From Isoptericola sp. AK164 (GTDB taxonomy: Bacteria; Actinomycetota; Actinomycetes; Actinomycetales; Cellulomonadaceae): a DNA stretch of 64,000 nucleotides. This document shows, piece after piece, positions 1 through 9,367 of this stretch. The stretch covers positions 2,666,001 to 2,730,000 of the forward strand of contig NZ_CP119106.1 in assembly GCF_029643425.1 (NCBI RefSeq), written 5' to 3'. The stretch's first letter is position 1. The number at the start of each line of letters is the position of its first letter. The translations under genes were made by a program, and so were the position numbers. Under the pieces are notes generated by a model. That model did no database searches, was not told the origin of the DNA, and saw only the letters and a program-made list of their open reading frames with translations.

Positions 1-1299
1 GTCTGGCTCACCCAGGGAACCCCGCTGGCCTGCCAGGTGCTGTCGCCGGAGCCCGTCGCTCCGTCGCGCGACGCGCGGGTCTCCGACGCAGCGGTCGCCG
101 GCACGCCCGTGCGGGTGCTGCCGCTCCCCGCGGACGTGACGCCGGCGCACCTCGGTGGAGGCCCACCTGGCACCCGCCGCACCCTGGGCACCGGCCCGCC
201 GGACGCCGCCGCAACCGACGAGGGGACCGCGGTGACGGTCGGGCTGGGCGGGGACGCCGCCGTCCCGGTCTCCCTCGACGTCGGCGAGGGCGCACTGGTC
301 GTCGGACCGCACGGCTCGGGCCGCACCACCACGCTGCGGACCGTCACCCGCGCCCTCGCCCGGCGCGGTCGGCTCGCCGCGGTCGTCTCCCGCGACCGGA
401 CCCTGCGCGAGGACGCCGGGACCGCGCCGACGGCGGGTCTCGCCTCCGCGGCGGTACGGGGGCTCGTCGAGTCCCTGTCGCCCGGGTCGGGCACCGTCGT
501 CGTCGACGACCTGGACGCCGTGGCGCAGACGTGCCCGGTGGAGGCCGAACGACTCGCCGCGCTCGAGCAGGAGGGGCTGCGCGTGGTGGCCTCGGCGACC
601 ACCCAGGGGGCGCTGATGGCCCACCGGGGGGTGCTCGCCGAGCTGCGCGGGCGGCGCACCGGGGTGGTGCTGGCGCCGGGCGAGCGGGGCGCGGACGAGG
701 TGCTCGGGACGCCGGTCGCCGACGTCGCGGACCCCGGTCCGCCGCGACCGGGGCGCGGCGCGCTGGTCCGGTCCGGGGAGGCGGTCTGCGTCCAGGTGGC
801 CCGGCCCGTCGCGGCCGGGACGGGCTCAGCCGAGCGTGTGCTCGACGACGCCGCGCGTCATGAGGCAGACCAGGACGCCGGCGGCCAGCGCGAGCACCAG
901 CACCCCGCCGAGCGTCACCACCAGGGACCCACTGGTCAGCAGCGCGATGGCGATCAGCCCCTGGAAGATCTGCCAGCCGGCGACGGGCGACCGGCCGCCC
1001 CGGCGGCCCTGCCACAGGGCGCGCGCGGACCAGCCCAGGAGCCAGGCGAGGGCGAGGAAGAAGGCGGCCGTGAAGAGGCTGACGCCGAGGCTCTCCGCCT
1101 GGCCCACGACGAGGTCGACGATCATCGCGCCGGCGAAGACCACCATCGCCACGACCTCGAGCCCGACGCCCGCCACGACGGCGAGCAGAGCCCGGGGCAT
1201 CCCGGCCGGGGACGGGGTGGCGTCGGCCGGGCCCGAGGGGGCGTCAGAGGTGGGCATCGTCGTGATGATACGGCTGACCTGCCCCGTTGTGCAGTGTGA
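1..1299 (+). CDS. FtsK/SpoIIIE-like ATPase, C-terminal part (5' truncated, natural stop apparently missing)
   Basis: The reading frame is open from the first base, so the gene begins upstream of the window. About 85-95 residues in, there is a P-loop-like GPHGSGRTT whose usual Lys is Arg, followed by a Walker-B-like VVVDDLD near residue 165. This matches the degenerate last ATPase module of FtsK/SpoIIIE or EccC-type multi-domain ATPases, which move DNA or type VII secretion substrates. Family-like sequence ends near base 830 (VCVQVA then a short tail). From there to the TGA at 1297 the frame is rich in His, Asp, Glu and Arg and runs antisense to a convincing convergent membrane-protein gene, so about 155 C-terminal residues are probably not native. 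A TGA in another frame at 861-863 would fit an indel. Exact family is uncertain. Confidence 0.6.
   Translation, partial: VWLTQGTPLACQVLSPEPVAPSRDARVSDAAVAGTPVRVLPLPADVTPAHLGGGPPGTRRTLGTGPPDAAATDEGTAVTVGLGGDAAVPVSLDVGEGALVVGPHGSGRTTTLRTVTRALARRGRLAAVVSRDRTLREDAGTAPTAGLASAAVRGLVESLSPGSGTVVVDDLDAVAQTCPVEAERLAALEQEGLRVVASATTQGALMAHRGVLAELRGRRTGVVLAPGERGADEVLGTPVADVADPGPPRPGRGALVRSGEAVCVQVARPVAAGTGSAERVLDDAARHEADQDAGGQREHQHPAERHHQGPTGQQRDGDQPLEDLPAGDGRPAAPAALPQGARGPAQEPGEGEEEGGREEADAEALRLAHDEVDDHRAGEDHHRHDLEPDARHDGEQSPGHPGRGRGGVGRARGGVRGGHRRDDTADLPRCAV
826..1257 (-). CDS. Four-helix integral membrane protein, unknown function
   Basis: The 143-residue product has a short Pro/Ser/Ala-rich N-terminus and about four hydrophobic segments (near residues 25-50, 57-76, 93-112 and 115-135), separated by a basic loop GRRGGRS around 87. 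It is therefore predicted to sit in the cytoplasmic membrane. No catalytic motif is visible and I do not recognise the family. The ATG at 1257 is the only good start. It is convergent with the FtsK-like frame, and its coding signal (hydrophobic, low charge) is much better than the opposite strand here. Confidence 0.7.
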   Translation of the reverse strand: MPTSDAPSGPADATPSPAGMPRALLAVVAGVGLEVVAMVVFAGAMIVDLVVGQAESLGVSLFTAAFFLALAWLLGWSARALWQGRRGGRSPVAGWQIFQGLIAIALLTSGSLVVTLGGVLVLALAAGVLVCLMTRGVVEHTLG

Positions 1300-1302
1300 T
1301 GA

Positions 1303-1315
1303 AACCCTCAGGGTT
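1303..1315. promoter_or_regulatory. Inverted repeat between the membrane-protein gene and whiB1
   Basis: AACCCT-C-AGGGTT is a perfect 6-bp inverted repeat with a 1-bp centre in the divergent region. It could be an operator for either gene. The binding protein is unknown. Confidence 0.35.
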
Positions 1316-1344
1316 CACGCGGCAGAAATCTCGGTGTAACCCCT

Positions 1345-1360
1345 TGTGCGGCGCTTCACG
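1345..1360. promoter_or_regulatory. CRP/FNR-type (Cmr/GlxR-like) binding site upstream of whiB1
   Basis: TGTGC-N6-TCACG matches the actinobacterial CRP consensus TGTGA-N6-TCACA at 8 of 10 core positions. It lies about 120 bp upstream of whiB1. In M. tuberculosis the CRP protein Rv3676 controls whiB1, which supports the assignment. Binding itself is inferred. Confidence 0.5.
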
Positions 1361-1480
1361 AGGTGTGAGTCTTGATGGCAGATTCCGAACCCCCCTGGAC
1401 GATACCGGACCCGGACGGGCAGCCGTCGGCATGCGCCGGGTCGAGCGCCCGAGGCCGGGGACGAGCACTGAGGAGATGAC

Positions 1481-1729
1481 ATGGACTGGCGGCACCAGGC
1501 GGCCTGCCTCGACGAGGACCCCGAACTCTTCTTCCCGATCGGCAACACCGGCCCCGCGCTCATGCAGATCGAGGAGGCCAAGGCGGTCTGCCGTCGCTGC
1601 GACGTCGTCGACACCTGCCTCAAGTGGGCCATGGAGTCCGGTCAGGACGCCGGCGTCTGGGGCGGGATGAGCGAGGACGAGCGTCGCGCGCTCAAGCGTC
1701 GCACCGCTCGCGCGCGCCGCGCCGGCTGA
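1481..1729 (+). CDS. whiB1: WhiB1-type iron-sulfur transcriptional regulator
   Basis: The 82-residue product has the four cluster-binding cysteines C9, C37, C40 and C46 in the CX2CX5C arrangement, then the GVWGG turn at 58-62 and a basic tail RRTARARR that binds DNA. WhiB proteins carry a [4Fe-4S] cluster that senses NO or redox state and act with the primary sigma factor. The length (about 84 in mycobacterial WhiB1) and the convergent neighbour pdtaS match the Rv3219/Rv3220c arrangement, which is why I assign WhiB1 over other paralogues. The start has a good GAGGAG ribosome site 8-9 bases upstream. Confidence 0.93.
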   Translation: MDWRHQAACLDEDPELFFPIGNTGPALMQIEEAKAVCRRCDVVDTCLKWAMESGQDAGVWGGMSEDERRALKRRTARARRAG

Positions 1730-1750
1730 CCCCTCGCGACACGTCGCGCC

Positions 1751-1782
1751 ACGCCCCCCTCGCTCCCGAGCGAGGGGGGCGT
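1751..1782. terminator. Bidirectional terminator between whiB1 and pdtaS
   Basis: A 14-bp perfect GC-rich stem (1751-1764 with 1769-1782) closes a CCCG loop between two convergent stop codons. There is no U-tract, as is usual in high-GC actinobacteria. Confidence 0.8.
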
Positions 1783-1805
1783 TCGCGTGCGGCGACGACC
1801 GCCGG

Positions 1806-3281
1806 TCAGCGGTGGGAGTCCTCGCGCAGCTCCACCGCGAGCACGACCTCCGTGCCGCCGCCCTCGCGGGGGCGCCAGTCGATCGTGCCACGCAGCTCGT
1901 TCGTCACGAGCGTCTTGACGATCTGCGAGCCGAGCCCGCTGCGCGACGCCCGCCCGAGCTGCTCGATCCCCTCCCGCATGCCGACGCCGTCGTCCGCCAC
2001 GACCACGCGGAGCCCCGCGGCCTCGCGCTGCACGTCGATCCACACGGTCCCGGACTCACGGTCGGGGAACGCGTGCTCGACGGCGTTCGTCACCAGCTCG
2101 GTGAGCACCAGCGCCAGCGGCGTGGCATCCGGCGCGGGGATCATCCCGAAGGACCCCTGCTGCTCCGTGCGCACCGAGGTGTGGGTCGAGGCCACGTCCG
2201 CGGCGAGGCGCAGCGCGCGCTTGAGCATGTCGTCGAGCCCGACCTGCTCGTCCAGCGTCTGCGACAGCGACTCGTGCACCAGCGAGATCGTGGCGACGCG
2301 CCGCATCGCCTCCTCCAGCGCGGCCCGCGCCTCCGGGACGTCCATGCGGCGGGCCTGCAGCCGCAGCAGGGCGGCCACCGTGGCCAGGTTGTTCTTCACG
2401 CGGTGGTGGATCTCGCGGATCGTGGCGTCCTTGGTCATGAGCTCGCGCTCGCGTCGGCGCAGCTCGGAGACGTCGCGGCACAGCAGGACGGCGCCGATGC
2501 GCTGACCGTGGTCGGTCAGCGGCAGGGCGCGCAACGACAGCGCCACGCGGCCGGCCTCGATGTCGGTGCGCCAGGGCGCGCGACCCATGACGACCAGCGG
2601 CATGGACTCGTCGACGGTGTTCTGCTGCTCGACGATCCCGGCGGTGACCTCGACGAGCGACTGGCCGACCAGCGGGCCGATGACGCCGAGCCGGTGGAAG
2701 CACGACAGCGCGTTGGGGCTGGCGTAGAGCACCTCGCCCTCGGAGTTCAGCCGGATGAGACCGTCCCCGACGCGCGGCGCGCCCCGCCGCGGCCCCGTCG
2801 CGGCGTTGGGCGACGGGTACTCCCCGCGCCCGATCATCGCGAGCAGGTCGTCGGCCGACTCGACGTAGTTGAGCTCGAGGCGGCTGGGCGTCCGCCCGGA
2901 CCCGAGGTTGGTCTGCCGGGCGACGACGGCGATCGCGCGGCCCTCGTGGACGACGGGCACGGCCTCCTCCCGGACGGCGTACGCGCCGAACCACCGGGGC
3001 TCGCGGGACCGCTGGGCGCGCGCCTCGGCCATCGCCGCGGTGAGCTGCGGCGTCTGCCCGTCGGGCGCGAAGGACCCCACGACGTCGTCGTAGTGCACGG
3101 TGGCACCGGTGCTGGGCCGGCACTGCGCCACGGCGACGAAGCGGCCGTCGCGGGTCGGCAGCCAGAGCACGAGGTCGGCGAAGGCGAGGTCGGAGACGAT
3201 CTGCCAGTCGCCGACGAGGAGGTGGAGCCACTCGCCGTCCCCCTCGTGCAGGTCGGCGTGCTCGGCGATCAGGTCACTCAT
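1806..3281 (-). CDS. pdtaS: Two-component sensor histidine kinase PdtaS
   Basis: The 491-residue cytosolic kinase has an N-terminal GAF-like domain (about 8-140), a PAS domain (about 165-275), a HisKA_2 dimerisation/phosphoacceptor helix with EIHHRVKNN (phospho-His near residue 292) and a C-terminal HATPase (about 370-485, with ELVTNAVEHAF and DDGVGM). In mycobacteria PdtaS phosphorylates the RNA-binding antiterminator PdtaR. No pdtaR is in the window. The start is the ATG at 3281 (MSDLIAEHADL), the known N-terminus. The frame continues upstream but only antisense to the next gene. There is no transmembrane segment, which fits a soluble sensor. Confidence 0.92.
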   Translation of the reverse strand: MSDLIAEHADLHEGDGEWLHLLVGDWQIVSDLAFADLVLWLPTRDGRFVAVAQCRPSTGATVHYDDVVGSFAPDGQTPQLTAAMAEARAQRSREPRWFGAYAVREEAVPVVHEGRAIAVVARQTNLGSGRTPSRLELNYVESADDLLAMIGRGEYPSPNAATGPRRGAPRVGDGLIRLNSEGEVLYASPNALSCFHRLGVIGPLVGQSLVEVTAGIVEQQNTVDESMPLVVMGRAPWRTDIEAGRVALSLRALPLTDHGQRIGAVLLCRDVSELRRRERELMTKDATIREIHHRVKNNLATVAALLRLQARRMDVPEARAALEEAMRRVATISLVHESLSQTLDEQVGLDDMLKRALRLAADVASTHTSVRTEQQGSFGMIPAPDATPLALVLTELVTNAVEHAFPDRESGTVWIDVQREAAGLRVVVADDGVGMREGIEQLGRASRSGLGSQIVKTLVTNELRGTIDWRPREGGGTEVVLAVELREDSHR

Positions 3282-3338
3282 GGCGGACACGCCCACCAGC
3301 CTACGGGCCCGCACGGCGCTCGACGGCGCCGGTAGGGT

Positions 3339-3845
3339 GTGGACGTGCACCTGACGGTGGAGCTGACCTACCCGGCGGACACGGCTTCCGTGGCCGCCAT
3401 GCTCAGCGACCCGGAGTTCCTGCGCTGGCGGGCCCGCGACCCGGGTGCGGCCGCCGCGACCGTGGTGGACCAGTCCGGCTCGCCGCACGCGGGGTTCACC
3501 GTGGCCCTGCGCCGGACGCTGCCCACCGACGTCATCCCCGTCCACCTGCGGCACGTGGTGGGCGACCAGCTGGAGATCCGTCAGGCGGAGGCGTGGGAAC
3601 CCCCGACCGAGGGGCGCTACACGGGCACCGTGGTCGTCGAGATCACCGGCGCCCCGGTCCGTCTCACCGGCACCCTGCTCCTGGCCCCGACGGACGACGG
3701 CGGAACCCGGCAGGTCGTCGACGGCGTCGTGCACGCCTCGGTCCCCCTGTTCGCCGCGGCCGTCGAGGACGCCGCGGCCGCAGCCGTCCGCCGTGCCCTG
3801 GAGGCGGAGGCGCAGGCCGGCCGTGACTGGCTGGCCCGGTCCTGA
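3339..3845 (+). CDS. DUF2505 family protein
   Basis: The 168-residue soluble protein begins with a beta-strand-rich START-like pattern (VHLTVELTYPADTASVAAMLSDPEFL) and ends in a long amphipathic helix, which fits the actinobacterial DUF2505 family. These proteins have a lipid-binding-like fold and unknown function. The start is GTG at 3339, or GTG at 3345 two codons in; neither has a strong ribosome site. It is divergent from pdtaS across 57 bp, so the two probably share a promoter region. Confidence 0.75.
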   Translation: MDVHLTVELTYPADTASVAAMLSDPEFLRWRARDPGAAAATVVDQSGSPHAGFTVALRRTLPTDVIPVHLRHVVGDQLEIRQAEAWEPPTEGRYTGTVVVEITGAPVRLTGTLLLAPTDDGGTRQVVDGVVHASVPLFAAAVEDAAAAAVRRALEAEAQAGRDWLARS

Positions 3846-3916
3846 CGGCCCCGCAGCCCCTCCCGAGACCCCTCCGCGCTTGCGGACCCGGAAGACAGCG
3901 CATCACGGTTTAATAA

Positions 3917-3930
3917 CGGGAGCGCTCCCA
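3917..3930. promoter_or_regulatory. CebR operator 1
   Basis: CGGGAGCGCTCCCA matches the CebR/CelR consensus TGGGAGCGCTCCCA at 13 of 14 positions. It directly follows an AT-rich TTTAAT (3909-3914) that may be a -10 element, so repressor binding would cover a promoter. Confidence 0.85.
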
Positions 3931-3997
3931 CACCCCTGCTGACCTGCGACGACATCCGCAGGCAACATCACCGTCCGACAACTATCCCCAGGACGGC

Positions 3998-4027
3998 TTG
4001 ACGCGGGCCCGTCCGCAGCGGAAACAT
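3998..4027 (+). promoter_or_regulatory. Possible cebE promoter
   Basis: TTGACG (3998-4003) and AAACAT (4022-4027) are separated by 18 bp, with operators 2 and 3 just downstream. The -35 is good and the -10 weak, so this is tentative. Confidence 0.4.
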
Positions 4028-4039
4028 CGTGCTCGGTCG

Positions 4040-4053
4040 TGGAAGCGCTACCA
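4040..4053. promoter_or_regulatory. CebR operator 2
   Basis: TGGAAGCGCTACCA matches 12 of 14 positions of the CebR consensus and keeps the full dyad. It lies 24 bp upstream of operator 3. Confidence 0.8.
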
Positions 4054-4063
4054 TCCAACGATG

Positions 4064-4077
4064 TGGTTGCGCTCCCA
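4064..4077. promoter_or_regulatory. CebR operator 3
   Basis: TGGTTGCGCTCCCA matches 12 of 14 positions of the CebR consensus, with one perfect half-site. It sits 38 bp before the cebE start codon, in a position to block transcription. Confidence 0.78.
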
Positions 4078-4115
4078 CAGCGCCGACACTGATCGAACCA
4101 GACAAGGGAGTCACC

Positions 4116-5462
4116 GTGCTCAGCAGCACCCGCCCGCGCCGGACTCGCCGCCTCGCCGCGGCCACCGCCGGCATCGCGTCCCTCGGCCTTCTCCTCGCCG
4201 CCTGCTCCGGCGACGCCGAGGAGCCCGCCGGTGAGGAGACCGCCGCCGAAGAGGACGGTGGCGCGTCGACCGACGAGGAGATCACCCTCACGGTCGCCAC
4301 CTTCAACAACTTCGGGTACACCGACGAGCTGCTCGCGCAGTACGAGGAGGAGCACCCGAACGTCACCGTCGAGCACACGACGGCAGCGCAGGCCGAGGAC
4401 GCCCGCACCAACCTGTCCACCAAGCTCGCCGCCGGCGGCGAGGGCCTGGCCGACATCGAGGCCGTCGAGGTCGACTGGCTGTCCGAGTTCATGCAGTACC
4501 CGGACCTGTTCGCCGAGATGCCCGCCGTCGACGGCCGCTGGGTCGACTGGAAGGTCGAGCAGGCCACCACACCGGACGGCAAGCTCATCGGCTACGGCAC
4601 CGACATCGGCCCCGAGGCGATCTGCTACCGCTCCGACCTGCTCGAGGCCGCCGGCCTGCCGTCGGAGCGCGAGGAGGTCGCCGAGTGGATCGGCGGCGAC
4701 AGCGCCACCTGGGAGAGCTACTTCGACGCCGGCAAGGAGTACGTCGACGCCAGCGGCAACGCCTGGTTCGACGGGGCGGTCGCCACCTACCAGGGCATGA
4801 TCAACCAGGTCGAGGCCGCCTACGAGGACCCGGAGACCGGGGAGCCGAAGGACCTCGCCTCCAACACCGAGGTCAAGGACCTCTACGACCAGGTCATCAC
4901 GGCCGCGGTCGACGACAACCTCTCGGCCGGTCTGGAGCAGTGGGGCGACGACTGGTCGGCCGGCTTCCAGAACGACGCCTTCGCCACGATGCTCTGCCCG
5001 TCCTGGATGACCGGGCCGATCGAGCAGAACGCCGGTGGCGTCGAGGGCTGGGACATCGCCGACGTCTTCCCGGGTGGCGGCGGCAACTGGGGCGGTTCCT
5101 TCCTGACCGTCCCGGCCTCCGGCGACAACGTCGAGGCCGCCCAGGAGCTCGCCGACTGGCTGACCTCCCCCGAGGTCCAGACGCAGGCCTTCGTCGAGGC
5201 CGGCACCTTCCCGTCGCAGATCGAGGCCCAGGAGTCCGACGAGGTGCAGTCCTTCGTCAACGACTTCATGAGCGAGGCACCCGCCGGTGCGATCTTCTCC
5301 TCGCGGGCGCAGGCCATCGACGGCGCCGTCTACAAGGGGCCGCACTACTTCTCCATCCACCAGGAGGTCCAGAACGGCATCAACCGTGTCGACCTCAACG
5401 GTGAGGACCCCGAGGAGTCCTGGGAGACCTCGGTCTCCTCGGTGAACGAGCTGGGTCTCTGA
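4116..5462 (+). CDS. cebE: Cellobiose ABC transporter substrate-binding lipoprotein CebE
   Basis: The 448-residue extracytoplasmic solute-binding protein (family 1) has a twin-Arg-rich signal peptide and a lipobox ending LLLAAC, with lipidated Cys30 followed by an acidic linker. It should capture cellobiose or cello-oligosaccharides outside the membrane and pass them to CebF/CebG. The GTG start at 4116 is preceded by AAGGGAG at 4104-4110; the earlier in-frame GTG falls inside the operator region. It is the first gene of cebEFG-bglC and lies directly under three CebR operators. The ATPase is not encoded here, and actinobacterial Ceb systems usually share MsiK encoded elsewhere. Substrate is inferred from operators and neighbours. 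Confidence 0.88.
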   Translation: MLSSTRPRRTRRLAAATAGIASLGLLLAACSGDAEEPAGEETAAEEDGGASTDEEITLTVATFNNFGYTDELLAQYEEEHPNVTVEHTTAAQAEDARTNLSTKLAAGGEGLADIEAVEVDWLSEFMQYPDLFAEMPAVDGRWVDWKVEQATTPDGKLIGYGTDIGPEAICYRSDLLEAAGLPSEREEVAEWIGGDSATWESYFDAGKEYVDASGNAWFDGAVATYQGMINQVEAAYEDPETGEPKDLASNTEVKDLYDQVITAAVDDNLSAGLEQWGDDWSAGFQNDAFATMLCPSWMTGPIEQNAGGVEGWDIADVFPGGGGNWGGSFLTVPASGDNVEAAQELADWLTSPEVQTQAFVEAGTFPSQIEAQESDEVQSFVNDFMSEAPAGAIFSSRAQAIDGAVYKGPHYFSIHQEVQNGINRVDLNGEDPEESWETSVSSVNELGL

Positions 5463-5515
5463 CACCACCCGCGCAAGGGTGAGCGGTCACCGCACCCCAC
5501 CCTTCGATCACCACC

Positions 5516-5555
5516 GTGTCGGGCCGGTCGCCGTCCCCGGCGACCGGCCCGACAC
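5516..5555 (+). other. Long hairpin in the cebE-cebF spacer
   Basis: An 18-bp perfect GC-rich stem (5516-5533 with 5538-5555) closes a TCCC loop inside the 133-bp gap between the binding-protein gene and the first permease gene. It could act as partial terminator or 3' stabiliser, giving more CebE than permease, as intercistronic hairpins do in other sugar ABC operons. No U-tract follows. Confidence 0.7.
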
Positions 5556-5595
5556 GCGCCCGCAGCACGTACCGGAGACGTACAGGAAGCAGCTC

Positions 5596-6780
5596 ATGGC
5601 CCTCTTGTCCCCCACCAAGCCCGCGCAGCCGCGCGACGGCTCCGACGACCGTCCGCCGCGACGGCTCGGCTTCTCCCAACGACTCGGACGCCTGGACGTC
5701 AAGGTCTCGCCGTACCTGTACATCTCCCCGTTCTTCCTGCTCTTCGCCGTCGTCGGCCTGTTCCCTCTCGCCTACACCGCCGTGGTGTCGGTGTACGAGT
5801 GGAACCTGCTCGGCGGGCAGGGCGAGTTCGTCGGCATGCAGAACTACGTCGACGTCCTGCAGCAGCCGACCTTCTGGAAGTCGGTCGGGAACACCTTCTC
5901 GATCTTCCTGTTCTCCTCGGTCCCGCAGGTGATCATGGCGATCACGATCGCCGCCCTGCTGGACCAGAACCTGCGCGCGGCCACATTCTGGCGCATGGGC
6001 GTGCTGGTGCCGTTCATCGTGGCCCCGGTCGCCATCTCGATGATCTTCGGCCGCCTCTTCGCCGACCAGTACGGCTTCATCAACGAGCTGCTCGGCCTCG
6101 TCGGGATCGACCCGATCGCCTGGCACGGCGACCGGATCGCCAGCCACGTCGCGATCGCCACGATGGTCAACTACCGGTGGACCGGCTACAACACCCTGAT
6201 CTTCCTGGCGGCCATGCAGGCCGTCCCGCGCGACCTCTACGAGGCGGCCGTCATCGACGGCGCCGGCCGGGTCCGACAGTTCTTCTCGGTCACCGTCCCG
6301 CAGATCCGCGCGACCGTCATCTTCGTGGTCATCACCTCCACCGTCGGCGGCATGCAGATCTTCGACGAGGTCCGCATGTACGACGCCGGCGGCCTCGGCG
6401 GCCCGAACCGCGACTGGATGACCACGGTCGTCTACCTCTACGACGTCGCGTGGGGCAACCAGAAGAACTTCGGCCGCGCCGCCGCGGTCGCCTGGCTGCT
6501 GTTCCTCATCATCGTCGCCGTCGGCATGGTCAACTTCCTCATGACCCAGCGGATCGCCACCGCCGGGCCGAAGGGCGCCAAGATCAGCCGCCGGCACACC
6601 AAGCGGCTGATGGCCGAGGCCCGCGCCGCCGCGGCCCGGGGCGAGACCCCGACGACGTCGGCCCCGCCGGGCGGCACCCCCGGCCCCCAGCCCGGGTCGC
6701 CGCCACCACCCCCGGTGGACCCGCCCCCGCAGCCGTCCGCCGACTCGCCCACCACGAACTCCGGGGAGGACGTCCGATGA
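5596..6780 (+). CDS. cebF: Cellobiose ABC transporter permease CebF
   Basis: The 394-residue inner-membrane permease (MalF-type) has about six hydrophobic segments and the EAA loop YEAAVIDGAG near residues 215-225, which docks on the ATPase. The ATG at 5596 has AGGAAG seven bases upstream; a GTG start at 5479 would read through the long hairpin and is rejected. After the last helix (about residue 316) there is a basic stretch and then an unusual Pro/Gly/Thr-rich tail of about 50 residues (roughly 345-394) absent from typical CebF proteins. Its stop overlaps the cebG start (ATGA), so the two permeases are translationally coupled. Confidence 0.9.
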   Translation: MALLSPTKPAQPRDGSDDRPPRRLGFSQRLGRLDVKVSPYLYISPFFLLFAVVGLFPLAYTAVVSVYEWNLLGGQGEFVGMQNYVDVLQQPTFWKSVGNTFSIFLFSSVPQVIMAITIAALLDQNLRAATFWRMGVLVPFIVAPVAISMIFGRLFADQYGFINELLGLVGIDPIAWHGDRIASHVAIATMVNYRWTGYNTLIFLAAMQAVPRDLYEAAVIDGAGRVRQFFSVTVPQIRATVIFVVITSTVGGMQIFDEVRMYDAGGLGGPNRDWMTTVVYLYDVAWGNQKNFGRAAAVAWLLFLIIVAVGMVNFLMTQRIATAGPKGAKISRRHTKRLMAEARAAAARGETPTTSAPPGGTPGPQPGSPPPPPVDPPPQPSADSPTTNSGEDVR

Positions 6781-7697
6781 GCTCCGTCGCCGTCACCGCA
6801 CAGACCGCCGGGGCGGGCGCCGCGCGAGCCGCCGCCAAGCGTCGCCAGCGCAAGGTGCCGCTCGGCGGGTCGGCCCGCCGTGCCGGACGCCTGACCTACT
6901 TCCTGCTCGGCGCCGTCCTGCTGATCTCGATCTTCCCGCTGTACTACACGCTCCTGCTCGGGTCCTCCGACCCGGTCGCGATCGCGCAGAACCCGATCCC
7001 GCAGTGGCTGCCCGACTCCAGCCTCTTCTCGCAGTTCGCCACGGTCATCACCGACTCGAACATCAACTTCTGGAAGGCGCTGTGGAACTCCACGCTGATC
7101 GGCGTCTTCTCGTCGCTGTCGGTGGTGTTCTTCTCGACGCTCGCCGGGTACTCCTTCGCCAAGCTGAACTTCCGGGGACGGGGCCCGCTGCTCGTCTTCG
7201 TCATCGCCACGATGGCGGTGCCGGTCCAGCTCGGCATCATCCCGCTGTACATCCTCATGAGCGAGATCGGCTGGTACGGCCAGGTCCAGGCGGTCATCGT
7301 GCCCGGTCTGGTCACCGCGTTCGGCGTGTTCTGGATGACCCAGTACCTCTCGGAGGCGCTGCCGTACGAGCTCATCGAGGCCGCCCGCGTCGACGGGGCG
7401 TCGATGTTCCGGACCTTCTGGTCGGTCGCGATGCCGGCGGCGCTGCCCGCGGCGGCGATGCTCGGGCTCTTCCAGTTCGTGCAGCAGTGGACCAACTACT
7501 TCTGGCCGTCGATCATCCTCACCTCGGACAACCCGACGCTGCCGCTGGTGGTGCAGTCGCTGCGCGACAACTATTTCGTCGACTACTCGCTGGTGATGGG
7601 TGGCGTGTTCCTCGTGACGCTGCCGCTGCTGATCATGTTCTTCTTCGTCGGCCGCCAGCTCGTCGCCGGGATCATGGCGGGTGCGGTGAAGGGCTGA
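6777..7697 (+). CDS. cebG: Cellobiose ABC transporter permease CebG
   Basis: The 306-residue MalG-type permease has a basic N-terminus, about six membrane helices and the EAA loop EAARVDGAS near residues 201-209. It pairs with CebF to form the translocation channel. The start overlaps the cebF stop by four bases, showing coupled translation. A short hairpin separates it from bglC. Confidence 0.92.
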   Translation: MSSVAVTAQTAGAGAARAAAKRRQRKVPLGGSARRAGRLTYFLLGAVLLISIFPLYYTLLLGSSDPVAIAQNPIPQWLPDSSLFSQFATVITDSNINFWKALWNSTLIGVFSSLSVVFFSTLAGYSFAKLNFRGRGPLLVFVIATMAVPVQLGIIPLYILMSEIGWYGQVQAVIVPGLVTAFGVFWMTQYLSEALPYELIEAARVDGASMFRTFWSVAMPAALPAAAMLGLFQFVQQWTNYFWPSIILTSDNPTLPLVVQSLRDNYFVDYSLVMGGVFLVTLPLLIMFFFVGRQLVAGIMAGAVKG

Positions 7698-7720
7698 CGC
7701 GCGACCGACCGATCCTCCGC

Positions 7721-7748
7721 GGGGCCCGGACCGTCGCGTCCGGGCCCC
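7721..7748 (+). terminator. Intercistronic hairpin between cebG and bglC
   Basis: An 11-bp stem (7721-7731 with 7738-7748) with a 6-nt loop lies in the 78-bp gap. It may attenuate read-through into bglC or protect the upstream mRNA. Confidence 0.6.
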
Positions 7749-7775
7749 TCCACCTCACAGGGAAGAACTGCTGAC

Positions 7776-9347
<1,572 letters not shown>

Positions 9348-9367
9348 GCGGAAGGTAATCTCCGACC

